In this document: piece by piece, positions 24,130 to 36,908 of the stretch
Layout: each line of letters begins with the position of its first letter
Numbering within the stretch: position 1 is the stretch's first letter
NCBI RefSeq assembly: GCF_025766255.1
Contig: NW_026516797.1
Coordinates: forward strand, 46,843-110,842
Length of the DNA stretch: 64,000 nt
From: Zychaea mexicana
Taxonomy: Eukaryota; Mucoromycota; Mucoromycetes; Mucorales; Lichtheimiaceae
Reading direction: 5' to 3'
Notes under the pieces: generated by a model
What the model was told of the DNA's origin: nothing
Database searches by the model: none
The model's input: only the letters and a program-made list of their open reading frames with translations
Translations under genes and position numbers: made by a program

Positions 24130-25595
24130 ATGACATCTCGCGGTACTTCGGCTGACAGGGAGTTGGAAGCACCACCATCCGCCGATTCTCCCGCATTAGA
24201 GATTCAGACGCTCGTACGCTCGTTTCTTAAGGAACACACAGCTTACGATGTGCTTCCGGTGAGTTATCGACTCATTGTCTTTGATACCCGTTTGCTTGTC
24301 AAGAAAGCATTGGCTGGTCTGGTGCAAAACGGTAAGAAACAACTATCTGGGGATGCGGTGTGTGTGTCTGTGTGTCTACGTTGTAGTAGTACTACCAGTA
24401 GAACTAGCATGGTGCTCTTTTGAACAAGTGGATTGGTAATAACGAGAGGAAACATTCAGGCATTGTGTCGGCTCCTTTGTGGTCAAGCGAAACGCATCGA
24501 TTTGCGGGTATGCTCACAGTGTCCGATTTTGTCAACCTGATTCAATACTACTATACACATGCATCGGTCGAAGATGCTTTACAAGACATTGAAAAGTTTG
24601 AGATTGGTCATTTACGAGATGTCGAGCGACGAGTCGGTGCCCCGGCACCACAACTGATATCCATGCACCCCATGGCGAGTTTATATGACGCGTGTCGTCT
24701 TTTGGCAGAAAGCAGAGCACATCGTGTACCTCTGCTCGATCATGATTCACTTGGCACGGAAATGATTATCAGTGTTGTTACCCAGTATCGTATCCTCAAG
24801 TTTATTGCTGTCAATGTAAGTTCGGTTTCTGTTTGCTGTTGCTGCTTTTGCTGCTTGAGAATTGATTGTCTTTTATACAAAAAATATATATAGTACAAAG
24901 ACACGCGCTCTTTACGGCGATCTCTAGCCGAACTCAAGATTGGCACCTATGAAAATATTGCGACGGCATCCGTATCAACACCTGTGATCCAATTGATCAA
25001 TATATTTGTGGATAAGAAGATCAGTGCAGTGCCTATTATCGATGAAAATGGTAGGTCTTGCTGTTCCTGTTACCATACCGTATCATGCAAGCTTGATCCG
25101 GGTTTGGCTAAATTGTCGTTTTCACGTGATTGTATAATATTAGGAGTGGTGCTGAATGTTTACGAGACAGTAGATGTCATGGTATGTATATAGAGTTTAC
25201 TGTTGTTGGGAATGAATGCTAACTCAAGCATCGTTTCTTGTTTTGTTACTTTGTAGAGCATAGCACGAACAGGCCGGTACAATGAATTGGACATCCCGGT
25301 TGGAGAAGCTCTGGAAGCGCGTCCAAACGTAACATAAGAGAGATGAGGAGAAGGGATGTGTGAATGAGGAAAAATATATAGTGAAGGACTGACTGATCTC
25401 GTCTCATTTTATCATGCATACTAGGACTATCCTGGCGTCCATACATGTACTTTGAATGACACGCTATACTCTATATTTCAAACAATTCGAAAACAGCGAG
25501 TGTATCGGCTAATAGTCGTTGATCAAGACAATAAGCTTGAAGGCATTGTCAGTCTATCCGATATTCTTGGGTATCTCGTAGGATATCAGCGTTAA
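24130..25595 (+). CDS. SNF4: AMPK/SNF1 gamma subunit, four CBS domains
   Basis: Regulatory gamma subunit of the SNF1/AMP-activated kinase, which senses AMP/ADP and relieves catalytic inhibition when energy is low. Exons: 24130-24331, 24460-24815, 24894-25050, 25144-25181, 25257-25328 and 25425-25595; 331 aa (yeast Snf4 is 322). Four CBS repeats are readable: CBS1 with APLWSSETHRFAGMLTVSDF, CBS2 with AHRVPLLD, CBS3 with ISAVPIIDENG, and CBS4 with RLIVVDQDNKLEGIVSLSDI. These match the gamma-subunit consensus closely, including the basic residues before the VPLLD and LIVVD strands that contact nucleotide phosphate in the family. It is convergent with the Zn2Cys6 gene, with about 560 bp between stop codons. 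Confidence 0.95.
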
Positions 25596-26158
25596 AAAAA
25601 GACTTAGACAATCGTGTATACACAAACCCAGCCATTTATTTTCCTTCCCATACCACATTTCTCGCTGTACATATGCTATAACACTTTCACATCTCCCAAG
25701 AAAACAACGAAATCACACTGTCTCCCTTTTTCTCGGTCCCTCTCTTTCTGACCCCAAAATCAACTACTATTACAACTACTACTACTACCATCCCTCCCCC
25801 TTTGCAATCATATACGCGAATCATCTGACTTTTTTTTTTATAAATATAAACAGCAATTCAACAAGGAAGAAAACAGTAGTGTGATTATGCAAATTGTTTG
25901 TTCGTGCTTCGTGCTCGGGCGAGTTGCAACGAATAAGCGACGTTAGATTGGTTGGTAACAGGCGATATAAAGAAAAGAAACAACAGAAATACTATGGCAA
26001 CAAAAAAGGAAGAGAGAGAGAGAGAGAAGAGGAAGAAGAAAACGGAGAGTAATGGCAGGTATGTATAAGGTGGGAGAATATGAGACGTGGTGTGAGAAAC
26101 AAGGGTACGGAAAAAAAATATACATGAAAAAAAGGCAAAAAGTAACCAAATAAAGAGA
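25596..26158. other. convergent 3' region
   Basis: Shared downstream region of SNF4 (+) and the Zn2Cys6 gene (-). It is CT-rich on the SNF4 side and contains an (GA)n tract near 26011-26027. No gene seen. Confidence 0.5.
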
Positions 26159-28457
26159 TTAAAGTATCGAATAGTCATGCGGCGCAAAATAGCTTTCCAA
26201 AGTCTTCTTCAGCTCAAAAAAGTAAGCGGCTGCCCCTTTTGCAGACTGCGAAGAGAGAGCATCCACCGTAGAAGACGATGTCGACGGCGAGATGATATCA
26301 CACTCATCGTCCGAGGTACCTACTGTGCTGCCGCATGAAGAAGTAGAGAATGGCGTTGGGCCTCGATCGTCACGGGACGTTGGTGGAAGCGAGAACGAAG
26401 ATGCACGATGATGATGCGTTCCATACTGGTCCATATCGCCGCCGCCGCTGCTGCTGCTGTCTGCATTCATGGATAACACATTATCCTTGAGAATCCTGAG
26501 CGTGATACGCATGTTTTCTTCTGCACGTATCCGAATTTGGTTGTTGGGCGACGCACGTAGCTCCTTCATGGCATCACAGGCGATCAAGACCCAGTGGAGT
26601 TCCATGACACACGGAAGACGGTAGTTGAGTTCTTGGAAAATCTTGGCCAAAGCGTCACAGCATATAGACACAATGACCAGAGCACGCTCGCCATCCACAC
26701 GGTCGAACGTTGCGCCCACGAGGTCTGTCCGTGCGGGCGACTGCATGAGGCGGGTCTCCAATGCGAGCCAATAGCTGTAGTAGAGCATGTTGAGATAGAG
26801 CACATTGGGGTTCTGACACTGCTGCACACGTTCGATGGCGATGTATTCCATAGCGGCATGCGAGAGGTGGTAGTGGTCCGGCAGGCTACGCCAAAAGCCA
26901 AACATTTGGTTTTCCAGGTACTCAATGTCGCTGCTCGGGACTTGGTCCATGCTGCCAAGCATCAGTCGATACCCGGTTTCGTCGACGCGTGTAGAGATGT
27001 GACAGTCGTTGATGCGCACAATGTGACGGTATAGTTGGACGGCTTCGTTGAGGGAAGGGTCGCTTCGCTCGCAGGGTAGTGCAGTCGGGTAGCCAATATC
27101 ATCGTGCAGGAGGGTCGGTGATACGCTATCCCGGCCGTCATAGACGATGTGCATATTAATCTCGAGGTAACGCACCATATAAAACATTCTCCGCCAGGAT
27201 TCCGCTTCGGCGCGTGGGCCGCTCACGCTCTCATTCGTTGTCTCCGACGCTATTTGTTGCTCCTGCTGCTGCTGCTGTTCCTGATCATGCAATACTGCAA
27301 GGTACTTATCTCGCAGCTGCATTGCAATGCGCCACGCCATGCTTATGTATATGCGGCCTTCGCTATTTCGCAGCAGTATCAGGTACGTCTGTCCGAGCAA
27401 CAGCAACGCTCCGACCAGCTCCATGTTCGGCTCTTGTTCGAACATGGCATCTTCCACCAGTGTCCGTGCCTCTTGCCGAAATATTTCAGCCATCTCCCTG
27501 CGCGTTGACTGGTAGTCTTGGTGGATGTGTTGGCATTGGTTAAATCCAGCAAAGGCTGCAATTGCCGAGGTCAGCATGGCATTGGGCCGGGAACGAAGGT
27601 ATGGGTGGTAATAGGGACGAACAAAGATGGGGAGCGTATAGCCATTGCAGTCGAAATAAGTGTCCAGAAAGTGAAGCTTGGTGGACAAAATGGTATCATT
27701 GGGGTCGTTGTAGCTGTGTTGGTATATACGAGGAAACTCGAGCATCATGCCCTGGTTCATCTTTTTGGCGAAAATCACTCGAAACAGCTGCTCCATGTTG
27801 AGCATCTTGTTTGTCACGACGAGAAACTGCTGCTGTCGATTGACGAAATAGTTGGGCGATCGATACGGTGTGAAATATCCAATTGTGCTTTTAAGAAACG
27901 TAGCTACGTCTGCAACGCTTTTGATAGATGTTTGTAGCTGTAATCCACTTGTGCTATGTGCTAATGTCAACTGCCATGAATCGCGTCGTTGCCGTTTCTT
28001 GTCGGACCGGCCGTGTTCGTCTCTGTGGTGTTGCTCGTATTGTTCGTCGTCAGGTTGCTGTTTTTGCTGCTGCTGTCGTAATTGTGCTTCAACATTGAGT
28101 GATCGTAACTGCATTTCCATTGCCGCTACTTCCTCTTCCAAAAGTTGGACTTGATCCAGCATTCGATTTCGTTTCGACATTGGTACAAATTTTTTGACAA
28201 TATTTGGTTTCACTGTAAATTTAAAGACGCATGGGAGTTCCATGCGACTACACCGTTCGCATTGCATCCCTTGTGAAACAAAACATTTCCTGCGATGTGC
28301 ACGACAGTTTTCACCTGGAAATAATTATATTTCTTTTTGAGTTGAAGCTCTCGGCTTTTTGTGGAACAAACTCTTCTTTTCTCTTGGATAAAAAAAATGT
28401 TCAAATCTTACAAGGTCTATTTCGTTTTTGTTTTGAACTGCCATCATTATATGACAT
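26159..28457 (-). CDS. Zn2Cys6 fungal transcription factor
   Basis: Binuclear zinc-cluster transcription factor. Exon 1 is 28457-28412 and exon 2 is 28314-26159; 733 aa. The intron interrupts the zinc cluster: the codon for its first cysteine is split (T|GT). Cysteines at 16, 19, 26, 34, 37 and 44 give the pattern C-x2-C-x6-C-x7-C-x2-C-x6-C, preceded by basic KQKRNRP. A linker follows, then a coiled coil (about 60-95: LDQVQLLEEEVAAMEMQLRSL) and a Gln/His-rich stretch. The rest is a long helical region of the fungal-specific middle homology type, and the tail is Ser/Thr/Asp-rich and likely activating. The target genes cannot be inferred. Confidence 0.9.
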
Positions 28458-28880
28458 GGCAACAAAATGAGAGGAAAAGGTGAAAAAAGAAGTACAAAAA
28501 ATAAAGTGGTAACCAAAAGTAGACGAATAAATTGGGGATTAGGGGGTGAAAAAGCAAATGTGAGAGTGCGAATCCATACAGTAACACAGGTCCAATAGGA
28601 TTGGTTCACTTTAGTTCGGGTAAACACTTGCCGAAATCAAAATCACTAGTACATTTTGCGAAATCATGGATGGATTGGGAGATAGGAAGAAAAAGAAAGT
28701 TACAAAGTAGATACTATATAATATGACGGAGAGGAGATGCTGTTTTCATGGTGGCGGTTGGAGGGGGGGCGGTAGGAGAGAAGGTGATATGACAAAGAAT
28801 AATATAAAAAGAGACGATGGAAGAGACAGATGTGGATGAAAGAAGGTAGGTGAGGAGTTGGAAGGGAGAAAATTAATAAG
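28458..28880. other. intergenic
   Basis: Between two co-directional minus-strand genes; it holds the promoter of the Zn2Cys6 gene and the 3' end of the tetraspanin gene. No further gene seen. Confidence 0.5.
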
Positions 28881-29854
28881 CTAGTAATATCTGCCCTGTG
28901 CCTGATACGTATTCTGCCTATTATACGCATCGTAGCTATCATGCTGAGAATAGGCATTGCTTTCTTTATAAGCACCGTAATAGTTATTAGCATCAGCGCT
29001 ATAGTTGTTGTGTGAGCCAGCTGTCGTTGGTGTATCAGGCGAGATGTCGTCTAACCGGATGCCCGACTTTCTGCGACGACGACGTTCGTCCTCGTCTTCT
29101 TCGGCACCGTAGATTGACCGTGTGCACATGACCGTGATGGCATTCGTCAATGCCAGTATTTCTACAGCCAGGGCAGCAAACAGAACAACATAGAATCGCA
29201 TAAATGCCATGTCCACGTACTCAGTAAGGGTATCATAGCACGGTGGATCGGGTGAAATGGTGCCTGATTGGGGATTGCATGTGTCGGTGACTGCAGGTTG
29301 ATCCATCGCATTGTTGAAACCGCAACAAGAAAACTACCAGATCCAATATTCTAGTTAGAAAATATAACATGTGCAAATGGTCTTTGGATGGATTAATTAC
29401 ATCGTTTTGTAGACTGGCTCTGTAGCTCTCTTTGGCTTGCGACCAAAGAGGTGCAACGTAGCCTGGTGAATCGGCACCCTTTTGATAGATCTTGATGCCA
29501 ATGACAACTTGGTAGACCAATGCAACGACAACAATAAGCATGTAGATGAGAAGAATCCATTTGCGTTTCACAAAGGTACCGACCATGCCGAGAATGGAGG
29601 CGAAGATGACGATGGCTCCGAGAATGGCGACCTCTATTAAAGTTGTCAAACATGACATGTATCAGCGACAGAACGAATAGGTTGTAGTGGCGATATCGAT
29701 TGACTTTACGTTTAAAGATTGATTCTGGAAACAATGAGGCGCCTTTGAAACCATCCTTATTGCCGATCACGCCAAAAGCAATATAAGCGATACCGAGACA
29801 CGCAAAGAGCAAATTCGTGGTGATCATGTACCACTTGCTCAGTCTATTATCCAT
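28881..29854 (-). CDS. tetraspanin family protein
   Basis: Four-helix membrane scaffold protein. Exons: 29854-29710, 29633-29401 and 29333-28881; 276 aa. Helix 1 is WYMITTNLLFACLGIAYIAF, helix 2 starts VAILGAIVIFASILGMVGTF, helix 3 WILLIYMLIVVVALVYQVVI and helix 4 includes YVVLFAALAVEILALTNAIT. The large extracellular loop carries the diagnostic CCG motif (FSCCGFNN) plus two more cysteines (DTCNP and PPCYD) that would pair in disulfides; the loop is short compared with animal tetraspanins. After helix 4 come a basic/acidic stretch and a Tyr/Asn-rich cytoplasmic tail ending QGRYY. It acts at the plasma membrane or in endosomes. Partners unknown. Confidence 0.9.
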
Positions 29855-32742
29855 GATTATTTAGCATTTCTTTCCCTGAGAGGTTTGAAAAGAGAACTTG
29901 CGAGTCTCAATAGTCTGTATATATGGTGTGGGTGTGTGTATAAATATATCCAGCTATTTTTTTTTTGTATATCATATATATTCGCACCTTGCGCAACATG
30001 TTGGTGCCATGCTGGGTGGGATGGATGTCGATTCGTAGAGGGATTCAAGATCGAAAAGGAATGTGCAGGGTTCTGGTGAATGAGTGGGGTTGTATAGAAA
30101 GAGCGTGAGGCCAGAAAAAAAATAAGGTACGAGTTTACAAAAGAGAGGAAGAGGGGAAAATAATAATATAACCCAACCTTTTTTTGCCCGCTCCAAATAT
30201 TACAGCTGCTGTTATTATTATTATTGAGAGTGCGTTTTGATAGTCTGTCTCTCTGCTACACCTTTTCTTTTTTTTAAGGATCTGTGCAACCATCAATCTA
30301 TTTTAACATTCGCTAGGTCGACAAATCAAAAGGCAGTACCCAAATGAACGGAGTTCTGGTCTTCATGCCACTACTTTTCGAGGCCAATGTCAATTTCGTT
30401 AGTTTATAACACTTCAGTTATCAGCACACGCAAATCGCAAGAGTATAAAAACTAAGGCACTTATATCAAGGAGTAGCGTGTCTATGCATCTACGTACATC
30501 GTCTCTTTTCTTTATTATCAACTACCAGCAAGCCCTTTCAACATTTATATAGTAAGAGCAACACCTTTAGCCTCTTTGGTCTTTTCCCTCCAGCAGTATA
30601 CAACCTTTGCTGTTGTTGTTGTTGTTGCTGTAATCGGATCGGTGCTTGACGTTCCGTTAATTTGCTATAGTATGGTTCATTTGCAGCGTGTACTAGCATG
30701 AAAATGTAACTCGAAAAGTGCCATGCACTTCATTGTGCGTACATCAACAACAGTTGTCCTTCGCGGCGACAGCACTTGGATAGGTGGAAGTCTCATTCTT
30801 GCATTCTTTGCAGACTTCTTTTCCTCTCCCTTCCTGTTCAACTCAGATATTTACATTGGTAGAAGAAACGACACGAGGAAGGTTACCAACCATTGTCGTC
30901 GCTCACTACGATGTATCAAGAGCTTTTGTTACCGGAGATCATACTCGACTTACTACTACACCTTTGGCAAGGGCGGGTGTCTCGCTCATCTCAGTATCAA
31001 AAAGGTGTCCATGGTTTTTTAGTGCATGGGCAATATGTTTTGAATCAACATAAAATGGCTGTAACTTGGTCGTTGTGTTGTTTATGCCAGCAGTTGGGGG
31101 GATGTGTTCAGCTTGATAATAACTTGTCGTCCTAATACGCTGCTTCAGTTCCGTAAATAGAAATCGTGAAATTAAAAAAGATGGGTACAGAGAATGTATC
31201 ACCACTCCTTGATAAAAAAAACAGTAATCAATCATCCAGCGGTCTAGAATGTATGATTGCACGCGTATTGATACTACTTATCCTCCCTCCGTCCATTGGA
31301 TTGCCAACTATGTGATGACATTTATGTAACGCAAAATCGCTTAACACAAGTATATACAGACACTAACAGCATCATGCACGTAGTAATTAATAAATGGCAA
31401 AGACCACGATTACATATGGGATGCCAGACGGATGGATATTTCCACACCAAGTGGCGATATGATACTCTTTAGAAAGAATACGCAGGCTGGTGTAAAATGC
31501 AGTATTTGTGATACAAACGAGCTTCTTTTCTCAAGAATAGTTAGTAGTACTACTCAGTAAAGCAGTTGTAGTGATTGCCGAGAAAGATCACGTCAAAAAT
31601 AGTACCTGCTCTGTTGAATGGTTTTGCCATTCAACATAGACCTACTGTATCACTGATAGCTTCATCATCAGGACCATGTATGGCACAAAAAAAACATAAC
31701 CAACGGACTTTGCTGCTATAACTCACGTCACTCATCCTACTTGATAGAGCTCGTAGCTTTTTAAACAAACTAGAACGTTACACTATGTCATTCAAGTCTT
31801 GAAAATCCTACATTTGCTGACTTGCTATACTCTACGTCTCGGGGATGACCTTCCGTTCTATAAAGCCATTACACTATCTTTCATGATATACTCTAATGTA
31901 ACTTATATACATGATTTCTGCATCTTATATAAATGCGACTCCATGACGGTATCATATTATGAATCGCAAAATAAGGATCCTCGTTTTGTCACGACTGGTA
32001 TTATGCCAAAAGAAAACAAACATAATATGTAGGAGAAGAGCAAGAAGAAGAAATACCACAAGGGAATTATTGTAATAAGAGTTTTCTCCTTCATATGAGT
32101 CATCACAAAGGTATTTCTTTAACTATTTGGCTGTCACTGCTCCTGCACATACTAGATTGAGTAAACATCAAGTCTATATTCTGTCTTTAAGTCATGAAGA
32201 GCAATCAAAAGCATTCTCTTTTGTCTGGCAAGACTGATTAATGATTAAACGACAGTGCTTTTTTTTTCTCACGAATACAAAGCCGGCGCCAGTATAAATC
32301 TTAGACTAGGTATATAACTCTCCGCGACCGCATGCTCTTTCTGCCGAAATAGGGGAGGGACGTTTTTGTTATGTCAGCATCACTTAATCTGCTACTACCT
32401 TTTTAATCATACTTGTTCGTACCGCAAGGAAGTGTTTATAGGCCCGTTGAGCGCATGTCACCCAGTCTTCCATTACAATCAAGCAAACTACACGACAGAC
32501 ATCAAAAAACTGTTGATCCACCAACAAGACGGTGTCTGCCTCTTGATAGATTGATAGAATATAGGCAGTGGTTAAACATGTATAGCGTCCTTAGACCTTG
32601 TCACAAGTTTGATTATACGCAATAGGAGAAGATTACATCACTTTGGGAACCTTCTTGTAAATGTATATTTCCCCAACCCTTTTTAAGGTCAGAAAAAAAC
32701 TTCCTGGTATACGAAGAACTACGGGGAGCGATAATCATATAG
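29855..32742. other. long intergenic region
   Basis: About 2.9 kb without a supported gene. A plus-strand segment at 30860-30930 translates to GRLPTIVVAHYDV, which recalls the M28-type fold of nicalin, but it stands alone and is not called. Polypyrimidine tracts and short TAA/TTA runs are present. Confidence 0.4.
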
Positions 32743-32991
32743 TCAATCTTGATATCTATGCGTGTGCGTATAGGTAGTGTAGATTTGTGGGGATGGGAAG
32801 GGGGATCGGAGAAACACCAATACATCTAAACAGCAGGTTTCAAAGTGCCTGCTCTCCTGTTGCAGCATAATTAGTGAGGCGGTCCTTTGATTGGCCCAGT
32901 TCCAGACGCGTTCTTCCAAGGAGTGTGCCTGTGCCTTTAAGCGTTTGGCTTGTCGGTTTACCACCATGATATCGCCATAGTACCGAGTCAT
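32743..32991 (-). CDS. possible small helical protein
   Basis: Possible 82-codon gene starting MTRYYGDIMVVNRQAKRLKA; the first ~50 residues form a plausible amphipathic helix/coiled coil (RLKAQAHSLEERVWNWANQR). The frame is open further upstream to 33090. It would be head-to-head with the gene at 33402, sharing about 410 bp of promoter. The last ~20 residues are Pro/Thr/His-rich and may be read-through of an intron. No family recognised. Confidence 0.3.
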   Translation of the reverse strand: MTRYYGDIMVVNRQAKRLKAQAHSLEERVWNWANQRTASLIMLQQESRHFETCCLDVLVFLRSPFPSPQIYTTYTHTHRYQD

Positions 32992-33401
32992 AGTCAAACG
33001 AGAGTGATTATGAAGAATAGAGTTTTTGTTGCATTTATGCATACCAGAACAAAGAAAATAGGGAGCGAGTGCATGAATGAAAGAGCGCAACGTGTTTAGA
33101 TGGTGGCAAATGCGCCACTGGCAAATGCTGTATGCATATGTGTGTGTGTGTGTAAGAAAGAAAGAGAGAGAGAGAGAGGCATGTCATATAATCCTGCCCT
33201 ATTCTTAATTCTTAATGAGCTGCTTATCACCATTCCTTACTAGGTATCACCCTGATAGATTTGGGCGGGGCTTTTTTTTCGTCTCAAGTAGAAGCACAAA
33301 AAAAAGGTTTTCCTCTAGTCCTTGTCCATTTACAATTTATATTCCATCTCGTATACCTTTTATTTTCTCCCTCGTTTTTAAACTTTGCAATCACTGCCTT
33401 C

Positions 33402-35354
33402 ATGACTGGCCGAACCACTCCGGAATTTTCTTCCAGTTCACCAACGTCTCAAATGGACTATTATGAAGGTTGGTTTTTTTAAAGCAAATGTATACACCCC
33501 TCCCCCGGCTGCATCGCCCTATTCGCTGTAACCGATCCTTCTTTGCCTTTCTCACACCCACACTCTGACGATAAACATCACCACCGTTGATATAGAGGGA
33601 TCCACGCCTACGATGAAGAACAAGATGCGTGCAAGTCATCTGTATAATACGCCACGAGGCCGACGATTCACGGAACGCGTAGCCGAAGCTGTCGAAGTAC
33701 CCTTGTTGGGCCGGCCCTTGGAAGACAACATGGCTCTTGATTCCCCTTCACCTGTTCGCATTGAAGATGTAGACATGCTTGACTCTTCACCACTACAATT
33801 ACGCAATAATAAAACAATACGGAAACGACGGTCTTTGGCCAAATTCGGTGATATGCAGCGACAGCGACGCAAGTTACGGCATACAGCGCAAAGACAGCAA
33901 GCGGCAGCAACAGGAGGAGGAGGAGCAAGAGATGCATCAGATGATGATTATGTGGATGATGACTATGAAGAAGTAGAGTCAGATGATGAATATTTACATC
34001 GAGTCAGTACTAGCAAAAAACTTGAATCGCGCCAGAGTAGTGTTGGCTCAGAAGAAGGACAAAGTACAACGAACAACAACAACGGAGCATCATCTTCATC
34101 ACCACCACCACCAACAACAACAACGCCAACGCGATCACTAACAGGAGGAGGAGCAGGGCGAAGACGACGATTACGGTTACAAAACAGTAACATCATACCT
34201 TTGGATGCGCCCGACATTGACGAAGACGCAAGTCCTACATTTTTCCCGAATAAAAGCAGATCTATAAACCCAGCGGTCGTCCAACCGATTGTGCTGGGTA
34301 CCACAAATGGAGTTTCTAAAGAAGCCCGACGGCGACGTCCGAATTCATTTGCTGAGAAAGTAGATCGTTTCCGGCATGCACCTGACGTTGATATGCTGGA
34401 CCTCAGCAAACACTTGATTATACCAGATAACACCAATCACACTTCTTCTACTCCATCCTCTTCAACTTCAACAGCTGGCTCTGCACATCATTATAATCAC
34501 CAACAGCAACAACAACAAAATGATGATGATGACGATAATGAAGAAGAGCAAACACAAAGAGAGCAACAAGATCAAGATGACAGAGAAGAATCCCCGATTG
34601 CCATCCCTGACCATGATGCTGTGGATATGGAACATACAAGACACGTTGTTATTAAACAAGAACATACAGGAGTTTCTACTACTGCCCATACCGGCGACGA
34701 TTTCATCGATGATGATGATGATGATTCAGCGAGGTTAGAAAGCAAAAAGCAAGAGGAAGGAAAGGAAAGGCTTTGTGGATTAATCAAAGCAATCGCACAA
34801 AAACGATCCGAACATTATATAGCGATGGTTCAGAGCAACCGCTCGATATCCCATGCTCACCACAACCAAAAGACCAGCCTCATGACACAAGCATCGAATC
34901 GCCCAGCTCTCCCATCACCCCTCAGCCCATGACAACCATGCCAGAAAATAATAACATCACAGCGTCCACGATTACCAGCAAGGACCTTGCTCAAAACAAC
35001 GATACCATCATGATAAACACACAACAGCAACAGCGACAGCAATCAGCTGATAATGCCTCAACCACTTGTGCTGGCGAGACGACTCTTGTTCAATTGAACA
35101 TGACGGCGGAACCCGCGAACGAACAACAAGAGGTGCACATGGAGATAGTTGAAGAAGCAGGCGAGAATCACGATTCTCATTTTTGGGCTGAAAATAGCGG
35201 TAACAAAATTGTAAAACAAGAACCGAAGGACGACGATGACAACAACAACACTTATCATCATGAAGAAGAAGGAGGAGAGAGCCTCCATGCGAGACAAAAC
35301 TCGTATCTCGGGCGCGTAGTTGGAAGTGTATCGCGATTTCTTTGGGGTTCATAA
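33402..35354 (+). CDS. unknown nuclear-type protein with acidic and SUMO-type motifs
   Basis: Exons 33402-33468, 33596-34733 and 34823-35354 give 578 aa. The second intron (donor GTTAGA) is inferred because it joins two long open frames in phase; without it the first frame ends at 34932. Visible features: Ser/Thr/Pro N-terminus, basic segment NNKTIRKRRSLAKF, acidic tracts, polyN/polyQ runs, a possible conserved block SFAEKVDRFRHAPDVDMLDL, and two sumoylation-type psi-K-x-E sites (VIKQE and IVKQE). The C-terminus is an amphipathic helix, YLGRVVGSVSRFLWGS, that could bind a membrane. I do not recognise the family. A chromatin or nuclear-envelope role is only a guess from composition. Confidence 0.7.
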
Positions 35355-35504
35355 CATTATATGATGCGAATTCTACTTGTATAAAATAAAAGGTTGTTCT
35401 TTTTCCACTCAGCTGCACACGTTCATCGAGGCGGCGGCGGATTGTAAAGCTCAGGAAAAGAAAGCTTGGGGTTGGGGAAAACTTGTTGGCCCTACACTAA
35501 ACTC

Positions 35505-36669
35505 ATGATGCGCGTCTGTCATTTTCTGAGCGCGGTCTTTGCAGTAATTGTCTTTTCTGTCATTGCTGTGACAGCAGAACCAACAGAGGTTTGTTTGGCC
35601 AACCATTTATATAGTTTTTCTCTGATTGTGAAGTTTAAAAGCGACGAGAGAGAGAGAAACTAACAATCATTATTAAAAAAAGAAGAGTGGTGAATATAAG
35701 CTTCACGTATACCACAAACAAGGTGCCGACTATAAAAAGCGTGGCGAGATTGTTGGATTACCCAGTACACCTTCGTACATTGCCACGACGACGACCAAGG
35801 GCGATGGCGAAATTATTGAATTAACAAGTCCACTTTACCAAATCAAGATTCGCGATGAAACCACCGATCGTGTTATTCTTTCTTCCATCAAAGCAGTAGG
35901 GTGTCTTTCTTTGCTTTTCACATATGCTGTTTCTCTCTCTCTCTCTCTCTCTCTTCTCTCACCTAACTCACTGTAAATAGTGCCAGTTAGTGAATGGTGA
36001 CTGGAAGGAAGAGTTTCGTGTGCATTTGGATGACGAGAAAAGAGTATATCACGTGGATTATTATGCACACAGTGATGCATGCGCGTCGTCGGATATAGAG
36101 GTTCGTTTGGAACGTATAACAAGGATGCTGCTGCGATGCTATCAAAAGTTTCGCAAAAACTAACATCATGAGGAAATCCTACTCTAAAGCTTCCTTACAA
36201 AGTGCAACCGACTTTCACGAGCAATGTGATTGTCGAACGACCTGTTCCTGGAGCAAAGTAAGTGAGACCTGAGTGTTGTTGTTGTTTCCTAGAGACCGGA
36301 CAGATTAAATTACATTGCTATGGGATAGACCGTTCCTAGGCCAATTTGGAGGCAAGTCGTCACAACAACAGCAACAGCAACAGCAACAGCAACAACAAGG
36401 CCAGCAAGGCCAAGAAGGCGATGAACTACCTATCGAAGAAGAAAAGACGTTCTTCCAAAAGTATTGGTAAGCAGTAAAAAGTAATTCCGGGTAGGAAGTA
36501 ACGGGGTGGGGGAGCGACTTGCCTTTTATATAAAAAAAATTAAACGGCCTGGTGGTGATTTTGCTGTACGCATACGTCAATCCATAATAGGTACCTCGTG
36601 CTTGGCGGTGTCCTATTGCTGATCAATTCGATGAATGCTCCATCTGAAAACACTGCTCCGAGACGTTGA
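35505..36669 (+). CDS. EMC10: ER membrane protein complex subunit 10
   Basis: Subunit of the EMC, the ER insertase for tail-anchored and multi-pass proteins. Exons: 35505-35588, 35686-35895, 35981-36100, 36190-36257, 36329-36466 and 36591-36669; 232 aa. It has a signal peptide (FLSAVFAVIVFSVIAVTAEP), a luminal beta-rich domain including YKLHVYHKQGADYKKRGEI, PLYQIKIRDE and FRVHLDDEKRVYHVDYYAH, and the segment VIVERPVPGA. A poly-Gln insert (about 175-187) follows, then FFQKYWYLVLGGVLLLINSM, the C-terminal membrane helix. This arrangement matches EMC10. The polyQ insert just before the membrane helix is unusual. Two Met codons are adjacent at the start; the first is used. Confidence 0.88.
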
Positions 36670-36908
36670 AAATTTATAAAGACCCAGAAACCTTTTTTAC
36701 CCCCAACCATTCTTTTTTCTCTTGACCCTTTATTTTTACTAAGCCAAATGATCAGACCCCCTTCGATCCAAGGTAGCTTTTATATATAAACCCACATAGC
36801 GTATCGTGTATTAGCTTTTACCTAAATGATACTCTTGCTGTCTTCTGGGGATCATTTTGGATACATATATATATATACACGATATTAACAAAAACACCAT
36901 CTTATCAA

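Noticed and set aside
30723..31053. Nicalin/M28-like peptide GRLPTIVVAHYDV on plus strand
   Set aside because: Only about 13 residues resemble the family; no neighbouring exon carries the rest of the fold.
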